Source: Xylaria sp. FL1777 | Taxonomy: Eukaryota; Ascomycota; Sordariomycetes; Xylariales; Xylariaceae | Length of the DNA: 64,000 bases | Assembly: GCA_022578965.1 (NCBI GenBank) | Contig: MU400523.1 | Coordinates: 310,001-374,000 of the forward strand | Direction: 5' to 3' | Shown: positions 48,019 to 61,509 of the stretch, in pieces | Layout: the number at the start of each line of letters is the position of its first letter | How positions within the stretch are numbered: position 1 is the stretch's first letter | Made by a program: the position numbers and the translations under genes | The notes under the pieces: model-generated | Told to the model about the DNA's origin: nothing | The model's input: the letters and a program-made list of their open reading frames with translations, nothing else | The model's database searches: none

Positions 48019-48676
48019 CTTATCTTCCAAATCGACAAACGTCAAAGTTCCTAAATGCCCGACGGTATAATGGATGAGAGGTGGTTGTAGTTGTAGTTGG
48101 TAATAGTAGTTATAGTTGTAGTTAGTTATTATGAGCGCATCAGGCCGCTTTCCGGTTATTTAGTATTGTTCATTAATAAATAGTTTTTTTCATGTATGTC
48201 GATATATCTAGACTCCAGAGAGGTTCATATGTGGGTTGGGACGAGGGAGAGTGGGTAGTTAAATATGGTGGGATGAAATGGAAGCGAGGTGACGCTAGAT
48301 GATGTATCCATCAGATCTCCCGGATGTGTGTATAAGATGAAGACGATCATGTGCCAACCCTAAAGCTGTTACAAATTAGACGTGGGCCACGGCAGACCTG
48401 GGATGAAAGCAACAGTCGATCGTCAGTATCGAATGTACTCCTGCATCAGCGGCAGGGGCGTTTTGTTTTTATAGCGCCTCCTTTTAATGGAGGAGGTGGA
48501 CAAGGGCTCCGACTCCTGGAGCAATGACGGGGACGCTGGCAGGGATTACAAACTCGCCCGCACGCATCGAAGTCCCAGTAGCGTAGTCCCAGTAGCAGGA
48601 TCCAGCGTGCGGGCGACGACGGTACGTACCAAGACAGAGATCCCCATCAGAGCCGAGATCTGCTGGAATGGGCGTA

Positions 48677-48703
48677 TCCAGCATGTCCAGCATGTCCAGC
48701 ATG
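48677..48703. repeat. Three tandem copies of a 9-mer (tccagcatg)
   Basis: Three perfect consecutive units, directly readable. They lie upstream of the mtfA-like gene. Confidence 0.9.
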
Positions 48704-51700
48704 CTCGCCCAGGACTGGCCCGAGGTTAGACGGCTGCTCTAGTGTGCTGCTGGTGTACTACGCAAACAAGCAAGGCCAACGAGAGAGCCGTCTGTCATCT
48801 CTGTGGCAGCGACTGGTGCTGCCGCCGACATACACTAGGTGCTAGTCCTGCTGGTCGTTAGGGGCCCAGTCCTTGTCATCTACCGCGAAGTGTCCCGCGA
48901 GAGTGTACCGGTACGCAGGAGATCAGAGCCAGCTAGAGCATGCGGGTGTGTATGCCTTCTCGGGCCACCACTGCCTCTTCGGGCACATAATACCGTCCGG
49001 CTAGCCGGTCACTGACCCCCTGCCTCGAGGCGTTTGAAGCCAGGGTCCTTACCCAAACGACCTTAAGGCAGGGGACCGACGGGGGGGGCTTGAGACGATA
49101 CTCGACTCGCCTTTCTTGGGACTGATGACGGTTGACGCCGCAAAAGCCTCATCCCTGCCATGCCCAGGCGTGGCCCGTCTCCTGCTGTGACCGGATTGTT
49201 AATGTATTCTTATGCCGTTCGTCCCCACGGCCAGACGTCACACACACCATGCACTCGTCAGACTTCGGATGATTGCTGCCTCTGTTGCAGCATGTTTCGA
49301 TCTGTTCGTCCTCATGCTGAAGACGTTCCTTTGCTGCTATACCAGCTGGGAGGCCTAGATCCTGGAGCCCCGGGTTGGATTGTCAGTGTCAGCTGCCAGA
49401 AACACACTGCACCAGGGAGCCATCGGTTCGGGAGGTTTCCGTGATCTACCTATATACTGAGAACCCACGAACCCATTTGATGACGCTCCTCAGACGTAAA
49501 TCATGCGCTGGTAAATTATACATGGTAGCGCTCACCACGATGGGGCTGGTGAGATTCGTGTCCAGTCCAATAAGCATTGTTCCACGGCCATTACTGTGTA
49601 GTTATACTGCGTATTTTCAATGTACATAGAATAGTGCGTAGTAGACGTCGATGATCTGGATACACTTCCCACACTAGGGTATACCTACTGCGTAGCTTCT
49701 ACATTGTACTCCTCTCCTGAAGCATATTTCGCATAGTGTCTACAGTGATAGTAGTTTAGAGTGTGATTTGACTAAAACACATATATGTAACACTAGTATG
49801 CGCTAGGTGCGACAGCAGATGTAAAAGAGTATCCCCATGTGACTAGTTATTTATAGTATAGGTCACTTACTTACAAAGTACAAACCAGTCTTGTACATTA
49901 CCTAAACTATACTACAATCAGAGCCAGCTTACCTAGTAGTAAATGTATACTGGATAGGTCGGCTGCGTATGGCCACAACCTGGCCAAAAGGCGTGTTAAA
50001 TGAAGAACGAGATATCTACATGTTTCACCTCGTTAGTTATTAACGTCGGTCATGTTATGTAGTTGGTAGCTGCTAGTTATCAACAGTACGCCTATGGGAT
50101 ACCGGGAAGCGGAATTATTGGCGGGTAGAAGCAGGATCAACATAACACGGCGTCTCATGAACCCTACTGCTTCAAAGATGAACCCAACAGCCAAATAAGA
50201 GAGAAAATTTAATGAGGCTAGCAGGACACACATGGAAGGACTGAGCACTTATCGAGTTAATGAGAATTTAAGTACGTGCGCCGTGTTACGCTAGTCCGGC
50301 TTCTAGCTTCTGGCGCCGGCATGCTACGAGATTACAATACCTGTGATTTACAAACCTCGCATGTTGTTTTGCTTGTCATTCGGGGATTGCCGTTGCAGAC
50401 TAAGCCCAAATCTCTGTACGTAGTATACACTAGATCATGCTCCTAGAGGCAGAGATCGTCATTAGTGGAAGTCGCTTATACTCCTTTGGTCCGTTACTAT
50501 ACGTATACGATACTGTAAACCCACCTACGCAAGGCTAGTCGTCCAAATCCATCAGGCCTTGCAATAATAAAAGTACACCTATGCACTACACTAGAGCAGG
50601 TTATGGTATTTGCCCCAAAGACAAATATACTAATAGCGGGGACCACTTCTGACTCCTTCGGGATTTACGAGCCGTTCGACATCCAGGGTAGTGCTGTCAT
50701 TCATGCAGGGAGGACTCAAATCAGTGCCTCTTGGTATGAGCAGAGTTTGTGATGGGCAGTTTTTAACAAACAAGTGGTCGGTTAAGCATGACAAAAAGTC
50801 CTTTAAAGTGTCTAGGCAGCTGATATTCGGATGAATATGATGTATGTTAGAAGATGGCTTGAGAGTGCCGAAATTTATTGTAACGGTATCTAAGTAACAA
50901 CGACACAGTACCACTTAACCAGGATAATGGTTGGTGCCAAGGAAAAGCAATCGCCTACGTAAGGTGGTCCTGACATTGATAATACGTCTCTCCGGTCTCT
51001 GATGTGTGGCCAGAGAGGTCCGTGACCAACTGCCGCCTTCATAAGATCTGTTGCAGATCAGGCATGCTTCTTTGGAACGACGGCGTAGCACTAGTAGGAG
51101 AGACAGCCGCCAGTTTTAGCATGGTATCGGCATTGCATCTTCCAGCTGTCTTGGTAAAACTCATTGTACAGATAACATTGGCAGAACCAAAACTCCGAGT
51201 AATTCTCCCTACAGGGCGTCTCAGGGAGCCACGCTTAACACCGGGAATGTGGAAGTGCAAATTGGATGTGAGACGTGAGCTGCAGGACTTCGATTGTCCG
51301 TAGAGCGCCTGACCATTCCTCGGAAACCGAAGTGTCGTGAACTTACCAGTGTGTAGATTGTACTCTTCGATTCCTTCCTCTACCACTTCCGCTCTTGTTC
51401 CCCAGGTTTTCGAGTTATAGAGAGTGCTAGCCTAGACTTGGCGTTAAACAGAAACATACTACGATGTTGAACAGCTATGTCTACATATCCGGTAATTCAA
51501 ATTCCCACGTGAAGAACCGCGGGCCGTGATATACTTACTGCTTCGGCGTGCGGGCGCTTCAACTAGGCCACAAAAACGATCTCGGCTACAGCTATACCTG
51601 CCTACGTAGTACCGGTATACGTGCAAAGCCAGCCACAATACCTACTTACTGCGTAGTGCCTCGTCACGAAGCCGAGAGGATTTGCGAACACCGATTCCAG

Positions 51701-54700
51701 GATTAATATGCGAACGCGATTTACATTGCCTGCGAGGGATGGGACGTTACATTTTGCACTTCGGGAATAGGATGATATCAATCAAGGAGCTAATAACACT
51801 TCGGTAATCGACAGAAAGTTACTGCGTAAGTAGGATAGCCAGGACTAAGTATGCTTGTTCTACGGTACTATAGCGGTGCGATCCTATATTCAAAGACTTC
51901 CGATAGTGTACATGTCATCATCGTAACTTCAACGTGTAACCGTGAGTTGTTAGGCAAAACTTGCCGAGTGTTATACCCTCAATATGACTAGGGTCTAGCC
52001 GGATCCGGAAATGAATTCGTGAGGCTTTGACAGAAGGTGACCGTTGAAGATTGGAGGGTGGGAAAGAGATCCTTGCTACTTGTCCTGACAGGGCTACACT
52101 AAGTAGGATCTTCACCCGCTGTGGCGTTTCTTTTTCCTCTTCCTCAGACCACCTTTGTTCCCCGCGGAGAGTCCCAGCCTCAAGGCAAAATTAAGGACAC
52201 GGAGCTACCTCGGCGGCTTTCGTATGCCATCCTGGTCGCTGATCGATACATACCTACCTTATCTACATAATTATCCCCCAAACTAGCGTACTCTTGACTG
52301 GTAACGGCACAAAACATCAAGCCAAACCTGTAGCTGGATGTCTGTATACAATACTCTCTGCATTCGAAGTGTAATGGCGCTACAAATTGCCATGCTCAGA
52401 AGATTGAAATAAATAGCAACGTTATAGGCTTATCGTTGTACGAGGTCTAATTAAGTCATTAACAGTACTGATATACACATACAAATTGTGTTGTAGAGAG
52501 AAGTTGTTGTTTTTGTATATTTTGCTTCATTGCGGATCAAGCACTAATAAGTATATAGTCGTCATCTGTTAGGTATTGTCCTCTCTGTCTTGTCCCATTA
52601 AGTTGCAGTTGCGATTGGGTTAATTAAGTATATGTTCGTAAGCGAGGTACACTAATGTGACGCCACGCTGATCTTGTCCCACTCGATGCCGCAAGTTTCC
52701 TTGCCGATTCGTCGATCACGACTTTACACTACCCTCAATAATACTCTTGGCCAAGCTTATCTCTTCCGTCCTTTTTGAGAAACGGGTGGTTAGCTCTCGG
52801 CTGAACTCTTTACTCGGATAGAACTTGGACCAGAACGTGTATCCTAGTCAAAACCGTGACGAGCGATAATTCTAAGTATTAGCGTCACCGACATTCTGGA
52901 CCCTTCGGAAGTTGGGCCCTTGCGTGTGACGACGAAGGCAGGAATGCAGAGGTAGATTAGCTCGTAGATCTCAGCCAGGATGGTGATCTACACACACAAG
53001 GGTGATCAAGGTAGGGTAAGACTACCACGTATGCAATCATGAGTAGGCTAACAAGTCATCTCGAGATTGTGCCCAACAAGTCATCTTGGGACAGTACTGC
53101 AGTAATTTCAGCTTAAAGCGTCGAGCTCGGTTTCGCAAAGGAACTCAGCTTTGCTAAGCCGAGTCAAGCCTCTTCACAACGGCGAGGACCGGGGTTGCCC
53201 TTGCGGAAACCTATTTAGGACTGGGGTACTTGTCTCTACTAATAACGGCGCAGATGTCGGCGCATTTCCCCAATAGAACCGCGCGACTGAGGCTCCCGAG
53301 ATCTTCATATGTGTTTAATAATGCTACTGTGATGAAAATTCCGACAAAGAATGACACATGAATGACAACAACAACCGTTGCGCTCCTATGGTTCAGGCTA
53401 CCAAATCCCCTATTTAGTGTGTGGCATATTATCGTCACCTGTAGTCCAAATTCATATTAGCATGACGCGTAGAGGCCCGTTCACCGATTGCGCTACACAA
53501 CTAACTATATCGATCCTGTCAGCCTGATATTGCTTCATTCCTATGCGTATATTTCGACTCGGTGAGGAGCACCAACGGTCCGTTAAATAATTATTTGCAT
53601 AATTATAGCGGCCAATAAAGAGGTGGTGTTCGCTAAAGCCTATAAATAATGACCTTCTGATCCCGGTGTATCTTCTCTGGGCAACTCAGCTGGAGAAATG
53701 CCCAGACTTTCAAGACCGAAACCGTGCCTGCAAGTAATAAGTGAATGCTGATCAGTGCAGATATGCATGTGAGATGGAGAGATAGGTAACTCCCTCACAC
53801 TCTGCTATCTACGGAGCTCCCTCCAGTCTCCCCATGGCGAAAGCAGGCAGCCAAGCCAGTGTACAGCACACACCCACAACCCTTTGTGCATTCATGTGAT
53901 AGGTTCCCGGTGACCTGGCTCCCATCATGTACTGGACTTTCACGTCGAGGAGTTCGAGGAGCGTTGGCGAGTGGCCCGGGACTCAGGAGTGTACACTATA
54001 CATAGCCCATGTAACATCTGACCACATTACAAACTATAGTATACACTAGGAGCAAGCAAATCGGATTCGAGTCTTCATCTCGGCCCCACATGATTTCTAG
54101 ATTACCTCGTCTATCCTTCATTATGGTCTGATGTGGCGGATTCTCTTAAAACTACCGGTACATGTGTACGCGCGCGTGCTCTTTATACTCCTGCGTGTTG
54201 ATGACGGTTACATATAGTCCAGGTAGTAGCTTACAGGATACATCTACACCCTTATGTGTATATCACTAAGAAATATATACTAAACTCGAAGTCTAGTGGA
54301 ATATTTGGGTTTCGTTTGAGACGGTGTCTATGGCGATCCAACAGAGACTTTAGACGCCATAATTATGTGTACTCTCAGCCACTTCTATCGTTCCTATAGT
54401 AGGGTCGTGTACAATCGAAACATGGACGACTTGTATCGGGTTTGGGGAGTCCTCGTAATATTGGGTTCGTCACTGAGAAGTGCCCGTAATGGAGAGCGTT
54501 GGCCGGACGCTGCAGAGCTGCAATGCAACACACCCGTATCGCAAGTTTCTTCAGCTAGAACAGGTAATTATGCACGTCTGCTTCAGATGTCTCTAGCCCG
54601 CCAGTAAGGATCGAATGATTCCTACCCAATGCGGCAGCCGCTCATGGAATTCTGAACATAGCCACCCGTTTCTTTGCATAGAGTTGCGAGCTGGCGTTGG

Positions 54701-57700
54701 TTATATCAGAGCCGCATTATGTCTGAAATTGTCTGCATGCGTGAACATGATGGCAATTAGTTTCAGCCCGGGCCACTGTTAACCGAGGAACTTATTGTCG
54801 CGGACATCATGTAGGATAGTTTTAAACAATCAGTACTACTAGCGGGACCAGTGGTACACATGTGCTTCGAAGAGATGAGCAAACAAACAAATAGGACTTC
54901 TATGAACAATATTTGTATACGTTCGCGCGCGTCTAACTCGATCCAACTGAGCTTACCTTAGGTTAGTGATATTTTGTCAGCAAGCTTCAACCAGGTTCCG
55001 AAATTCTGTAACAAGCCACTCCAACCGGACATCGTTGATCGCTCATAAGAAAACAAAAGTTATGCGTTAACACTTTAGGTTTTGATACATTGTCTAGGAG
55101 CCATCATGGGACCAAAGGTCACGAGGACAAGTAGAAAAACATAGAGACCAATCTTCCCGGGGAAAAGCGATACTAACCAGCAAACCAAGAAACATCTACG
55201 ATCCATGCTGGAGAGCGGAGAATACTCACGAGCACTAACCTTAGCACAGGATCATACAGCACTCTCTATCCCGCTATACACGTACACTGCTGTAGCGCTG
55301 GCCGTAGGGTTTCCTCCAGCGGTTACACTTGCCAAGATGCTCAACCCAAGCCGTTGGGCTGGGACCTTCGGGAGCAAGGGTCGCGGATAAATGGAGATCG
55401 ATCCAGTGTCATAACATACCAGAAGATGACGTTAGCTGGTACACCTAATAACCGCTTGAGCAAGGGTAACCAATACATTTTCCTTATTCAGCGCAGACTA
55501 AGCAGCGTTCACCGACACCCGATAGAATGATCGCTGGATGCGGCAGATCATCCGAAGGGAAAACTTCCTTTGGCCACTGCCAAGGCACACTCCAGGAGCG
55601 AAGGCCCTCATGACCGTGACCACTGGCGAAGGCTGTGTGCCATCCCCTGGAGAATTATAGGCAATAGGACGATCACCAATTCCTCTTTCGCAGGTAATAC
55701 AAGCGGTGCTCTCACTCACCTGCAGTGTCCACGTCACCTACCAACTCTCCCAAAGAATAACATCGACTGTTGACTTCCGACCGTCTGCACAGCGGTTCAA
55801 GCGAAGGGGTAAGCACGAGAGACAACCGGGCGGATTAGCGGTCCCGACGAGAGGTCAACGACACGGTTTCTGCAACCACACCTGCATATCCTACAGCCGA
55901 GTGAGAACATCCAAGACCTCTGATAGTCGCGTTGCACTCCATTAGCAATGTTCCCTTACAGGAGATGAAATGTGAGAGATGGTTTGCGCCCTACCGCAGC
56001 GTCAGATCGAGTTCTGATATCCTACCGGCAACTCTTGCCTGTCAACTTACCCCAGCGCATAGCAATCTTGGCGGAAGTTCGACGCGGCTTTCTGGCCTGT
56101 TGTTGTATCGACAAGTGGGCCGATGACCCATCTGTAAACGAAACCGAACTGATGAAATGGCTACTGTCCAGGTTACGGGACTATACTGCGTATTGTAGTG
56201 CAGTGTGTAATGTAGCACACTACATGAACGCGTGACAAACGAGTCCCACGCGGCGCGGTCGCGGCCATTGTCATAATCCCTAGACCAATGCTCCGATCTC
56301 GTTCACGTGGCTGACAGGTCGCAGTGCGAAGGTGTTTGTGTTCCTCATCGCTTCCCCGGCCTTGACAATAGATCCGCCCAACAAAAAAGCAATCTAGCCC
56401 TAACGACCATTGCCGAAACATGGAGATCCTTGGCGCTATCATCCTTGCGGTCCACCTTGACATGTTCTATTCTCTCTCGACCAGGTAAACTCCATCCGTT
56501 TCTTTTTGTGATCAGCCTCATCGAGGGGGGCCAAGCTTTCATTTCGCAAACTGATCTGATAGTCAAGTTATCTAGACAAGGTGCCCCAATACTACGTTAT
56601 GATTGTATGTACGTGTGGTGATTGAACCTTCGTGATACACCAGTTATCCGATATCTGGAAAACCTTCAGTCCACGAAGTCGCATTTGGCCCCATGCAGCT
56701 CGATGCACCCCCTCTTTGGCGCCGGAACCTACATATGATTTGTTCTTTGCATCAGGCACCAGGATACAGCTGCCGTGATTCAATAGAGTTTCCAGCCCCG
56801 TGCGAGGCGCAGACGGCAGGCTTTTCCAATGTATATTGCCTAGATAGTCTCAACTGTAACAGTACCTACCTGTGTATTGATGCGCCCTGCATATGCCCGA
56901 TACCCTCTCAAGCTGCTGTCAGGAGGTGACGATACCATCTACCAGGATTAGAACCAGCGCTACAATCTAGATGGCACGCCTGAGTAATCGACTAGACGGG
57001 ACGTGGATTATCACCATTGGAGGATAAGATTTATTTTAAAGGGAATTTTCTGAAAAGGAAATGACAAAAGTAAGCCAAAAGGTACTTGACTGCCCCCAAT
57101 AATACTATAAGCTAAGATATTTAATACCTAATGTTCACGTATATTTCAGCTCATTACCGGCTTAGATGTAGAAGGTACAAAGACAAATGTACCCAGTCGA
57201 GATTTCGATCGTACTGAAGCACCAGTTTAAACAGTTCCCTCATTTAACGTCCTCGGTTTACTTAGTACAGAACTCGCAAACAAGATACTTCGTGTAAGAC
57301 GAAGTTATAAGCTGGTGTTAGGCATATCAATTTGGGGACGGCAGATGCAATCAGATGCAACTCTTTGCGCCTCTGGATTTTAGATCACCACATCATTTGA
57401 CTGGATTTCCGGACCTCTTCGACCAGTAGAAAAGCACCGAATTTGCTTCTTACAGATATTATAAGCGAATAATCCCCCATTCTGGCAGGATTTCTAGACG
57501 TCCACATAATCGGCACCCGAACGAGCTAAAAGTTTGGGTGACACGATGCGTACCGCCCTGTCAAGCACCAATGGTAACGGAATCCCGGAGGCGATCTGCA
57601 GGTATTGATGTAACCTGATTGAGTAGGGAATCTACAGTATTATACCTCCTTTTGCAGTCCCTCCGGACCTTAATGTCCCCAAGTGTTGATATGACGCTAT

Positions 57701-60104
57701 CTTCCCTCCATTATCACCTATATCCGTGATGGAGTGACGCAAAGCCAGTGGCGACGGCTCTTGGTTGGTAGTTCCAGAATCGTGGAATATTCGGGGCTCT
57801 TTCATTCAGAGTGACTTCACAGTTGCGATTTCATGGAACTACTAGGATCGCACAACGCCCGGGACGAATGGGGTTGCACTGCCGAACCTTGCCTTGATTA
57901 GAAGGCTTGGATGCTGCTCGACTCGGTGTTGGCTCTACAGTAGTGTATTACTAGGCCGACGATCAACTGGGGCGGCAATTTCCGCATTGCCTCGGAACCT
58001 AGGATACTTAAGAGATCGTCTAACATTGGGAAGCTAGGCACTCAAAGTAGAGACGATATGCACCGACAAGCAGGGCGGAAAAGCGTCAGCACCAGACAAC
58101 GTACACTAAGCTAGAGCGGTGTTAGGCTTGGGGATATATCCACCAGTGAGAAGAGGTAGATTTGCGCGAATGGACGAAGGGTGCATGCATTCAGGATCAC
58201 GAGAAAGGCAACGCAGCTATACTTGGATCTTAGCACTAATCTGAGAAACAGTCAGAAGGTCTTTCTCAACCTCCTTTACAGAAAAACGATGAGGAATACA
58301 TCCGTCTTACCACCGTGATTAGATTAATGATCAAGCCGATGGCTCCAGTTAGAAGCTTCAGTCTTCCGGGGTAGAGGTTCTCATCAGCTGCAGGAATTTT
58401 CCCCTTTAACCTGACTTTGACATCGATACGACCCAAGTCTTCTTACTCGTCAGAGACGAGTCATCACCTAGTCATCAGCTATGACAGCTCTTACCACGGC
58501 CGCCGTCAGTAGAAGTGGCAGAGTCGACAAGGTTTTCTAATTAAACGCTCAGTCGGCACCGAAGCAGCCCAGTGAGCACTCAGTATCTCCCCCGCGACCA
58601 GTCAAGTGAGGTTGATGTTTACGACTTCTTGTCAGCACAGACGATCTGGATATTCCGTGATATTCCCGGGATATGTCATATTTCACCCTGGTTTTCCATG
58701 ATCATGAAGAGATATGTTTTCGTTTCACTTAAGCGACGTCCAAGCCTCCCAAGCATTCAACAAATCCACTAGGTATTCCTTTGGGCAACTCCCGAAACCA
58801 GCCACACTAGCGAGCTGAAGAATGTCTTACGTAGACACATAACGCTGAAGTATAAATTGAAATGATTAACAGATCATCGAAGCCTCCTGTTATGAATAGG
58901 ATGCTGCGGGGTGGCAGGGCGTCGTCGAAACTTACGTACGTGTAGCCAATCAGATTATCACTCGATATAAATTTTATGACTGGTTCATCAACATGTTGCT
59001 TACCGTGAGATGTCGACGTAAGCTGGCGTTCGTCCCTGGCCTTCACATCTGTCCCAGTGAATAGCTGAAACATGAAGGCGTTTTCATTGATAATACTTGT
59101 TGCTAGTGCGAGAACCCCGCATGTAAGTATACTAGAAATCGAATTCTACTTGTACATGTAAGTAAGCATCCAATAAAGGTGCATATTTTTATACCTCGGC
59201 ATAGAGCATGAGTTGCCTAGCCATCTTAAACCAATAAGTGCAACGAAAACAGCTTGTGTACTCTTGGTAGGTAGTTCAACGTGACCTCAAAACTGGGAAT
59301 ACCGAGCTCAAGTGTCTTACTGTACTGTGTTATAGGCAATCTGCAACTGGATTGGTCCCTTTACCCTGCAATTTCTAAACCCAGACATCTCCCGTGCATG
59401 TCCTTCCCTGCTAGGGGCATATGTTGCCCATCACGAATTTATCCGACTTATACTACCGGTATCATAATGGCTCCAGGGGTCTTGGTTAAACTTGAGTACC
59501 GTATAGTAGAGTTAGATGTGTGGTTGAGGAAATATGCTCTTAAAGTGCTCATATTAGTGATACTACTCGTATTACATAAATCACTTATGTTGCTTATTAT
59601 AACATTGCTGGCGGTGTCGAGGTGTATGTCCTCTCTATACATAGCTCTATTTGTCTATAAACTTAATATAGCTCCTAAGAAAATATACGGGTATTCGTAT
59701 TGACTCTGAGAATACAGCTTTTGAATTGAATCAAGATATACTGACTATACTTGGCTTATGATGCGATCAAAGCGCGATGAGGGCCCTCATTGTGCGCAAA
59801 CCAGCTTTGCGACGCCAGGCACGGTAACGGACGTCTCAATGCTTCAGAAATGACGATTTCCGTAATTACTTAGTAATTCTTCAATTCAGCGATCTGGAAA
59901 AACAAGATCAACCGAATTCTATACCCCATCCCGGTTGTCAAAGTCGACCCTGTGCTGTTCAAACTCCAAGCGTCTCAGCCCTGTAAAACAACCCCCTTCA
60001 GATGAATCTGCGACCCACGACGTCCCTGGCAGAATCTCATACCCAGGACCCTGCAGACCACATGGATTTTCTCCCATGTGTAGTTCGCGTTTGGGAATCT
60101 TCTC

Positions 60105-60124
60105 TCCCTCCCTCCCTCCCTCCC
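60105..60124. repeat. (TCCC)5 microsatellite
   Basis: Five perfect TCCC units within a pyrimidine-rich stretch; intergenic. Confidence 0.9.
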
Positions 60125-60599
60125 CTAAACCTTAAAAGAAAGGGCCCCGGACCCGTGTCACATCGCTCTGCGCTGATTGTTGTTTATCATCCACCCCGAC
60201 CCCCCCGGACCAACAACCCTTGCTCGCATGTCTTGTTTCACGGTTTCACCTGAAAAGAGACCCTTGCGAGAGAGAGCAATTCATCCCGAGTCACCCTGTC
60301 ATTGATCTGCAGCGTCTCCGCGGCGATAGACGTCTCAGATGCGGCGGATCATAGCACATCCGGAAACAAACCCAGGAATAGAAGCGGTGTGGTTTAAGGT
60401 CTGACGTTGAGACTCGAAGAGCCTCACTTTTGGCGCGAGTTTTTTAAGACGAAAACGAGGTAGCATCTGCTGCAAAAAGAGGCGCTATCATGTTGCGACG
60501 GGTCGGGGTTCCTGTCGTCTCAAGTTATTATTATCTCGCAATTATGTTGAGAATGGACGAAAAGTGTTTCTTGATGGTACGATGCAGTTGTCGGCTATT

Positions 60600-60944
60600 T
60601 TAATACCGGCCGCGCCAGATGTAGGGATAGCCCTGAGTCGAAGGCGTGATAGCACATGCCGACCGGGTATCTCCACATGAGACGCGCTTCTTGAAGTAGA
60701 TAGGGGCAAAAGGGCAGATGTCATTTTTGCTGAGGGTTTTCCGTGAATGCAGGATGTACATATCTTGCTTGCTCCTGAGACATGGCATTCCCAGTCCTGC
60801 GGAATACGAGTAGGGGGATCCCTTCGGCATATCAACGAATCCTAGAACAGGCCCGCGATAGGCATCCTCTGGGGATGTCTCAATAAGACGTAACGCGTCA
60901 ATTATGCTCTCCCATTCAAATTCGTATCGTCTCGTCCAGCACAT
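60600..60944 (-). CDS. Possible small orphan ORF (114 aa)
   Basis: Not recognised. An ATG-started frame with moderately protein-like text in its first half (WESIIDALRLIETSPEDAYR, then VLGFVDMPKG), cysteine-containing in the second half, with no signal peptide and no clear introns. It could be a species-specific gene, a fragment of a decayed gene, or chance. It is included because it is the most coding-like frame in the gene-poor stretch. Confidence 0.25.
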   Translation of the reverse strand: MCWTRRYEFEWESIIDALRLIETSPEDAYRGPVLGFVDMPKGSPYSYSAGLGMPCLRSKQDMYILHSRKTLSKNDICPFAPIYFKKRVSCGDTRSACAITPSTQGYPYIWRGRY

Positions 60945-61509
60945 ATTGCGACGACCTCAAGGAGGTGTGTAGGCGAGCACGTAAGTGTTCACATTTGAAG
61001 AGATTGCCTTAAGGTCACTTAGTTAATTTTGAAAATAATTCAACAACTTGGCGAGCCTTCATCTAGCAACCACAGCTGGATACGTGATAATGCCATTCGG
61101 AAACGAATGTATGAGATAGATTGCTGGGAGACATCACTTTCTCAATTGAATTAAATAGGAGCTATACGTACAAGATAACGTAAGATATGAGATCATTCGG
61201 AATAAACATTGCGTTATACTAGCTCAATTGTGTTTTCGTCCACGTCCCTTCTTCCGACCTTTCCGTACGGTCGAACAACACACAGCGAGTAGGTACCAAA
61301 GCGGCTTGCCTTCACGATGATAACCACCGCAATCACTACATCGAACATACAAGTATCAAGAACCGTAGAACCGCCTTAATTGAACTCAAATTAGGTTCAA
61401 ACTAGCTTAAACTATCTACCAACTCTCCAACCACGCCAAAGCATCAATCTCTACACTCACTCACTCACTCACTCATTCACTCCATGGAGCCACCTTCCCT
61501 CAACATGTC
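60945..61509. other. Spacer downstream of the AsaB-like gene
   Basis: 565 bp with no gene. Near its end it carries a CACT microsatellite and an A/C-rich stretch that probably belongs to the 3' UTR of the oxygenase gene. Confidence 0.5.
61454..61473. repeat. (CACT)5 microsatellite
   Basis: Five perfect CACT units just downstream of the AsaB-like stop codon. Confidence 0.9.

Larger units (their letters stand above)
48019..60599. other. Gene-poor stretch of about 12.6 kb
   Basis: No intact gene is recognised. Base composition is mixed rather than uniformly AT-rich, so it does not look like an ordinary AT isochore. Open frames are short. Fragments with a coding-like look occur at 51352-51430 minus (a possible exon ending in a GTAAGT donor), 53211-53438 minus, 55972-56235 plus and 58807-59073 minus, but none matches a family I know. 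Five TACTGCGTA copies lie at 49605, 49686, 51647, 51820 and 56184. The first kilobase should include the mtfA promoter. The remainder could be decayed genes or transposon relics. Confidence 0.5.

Noticed and set aside
48019..60599. Transposon in the gene-poor block
   Set aside because: No long terminal repeats, terminal inverted repeats, reverse transcriptase or transposase motifs were seen.
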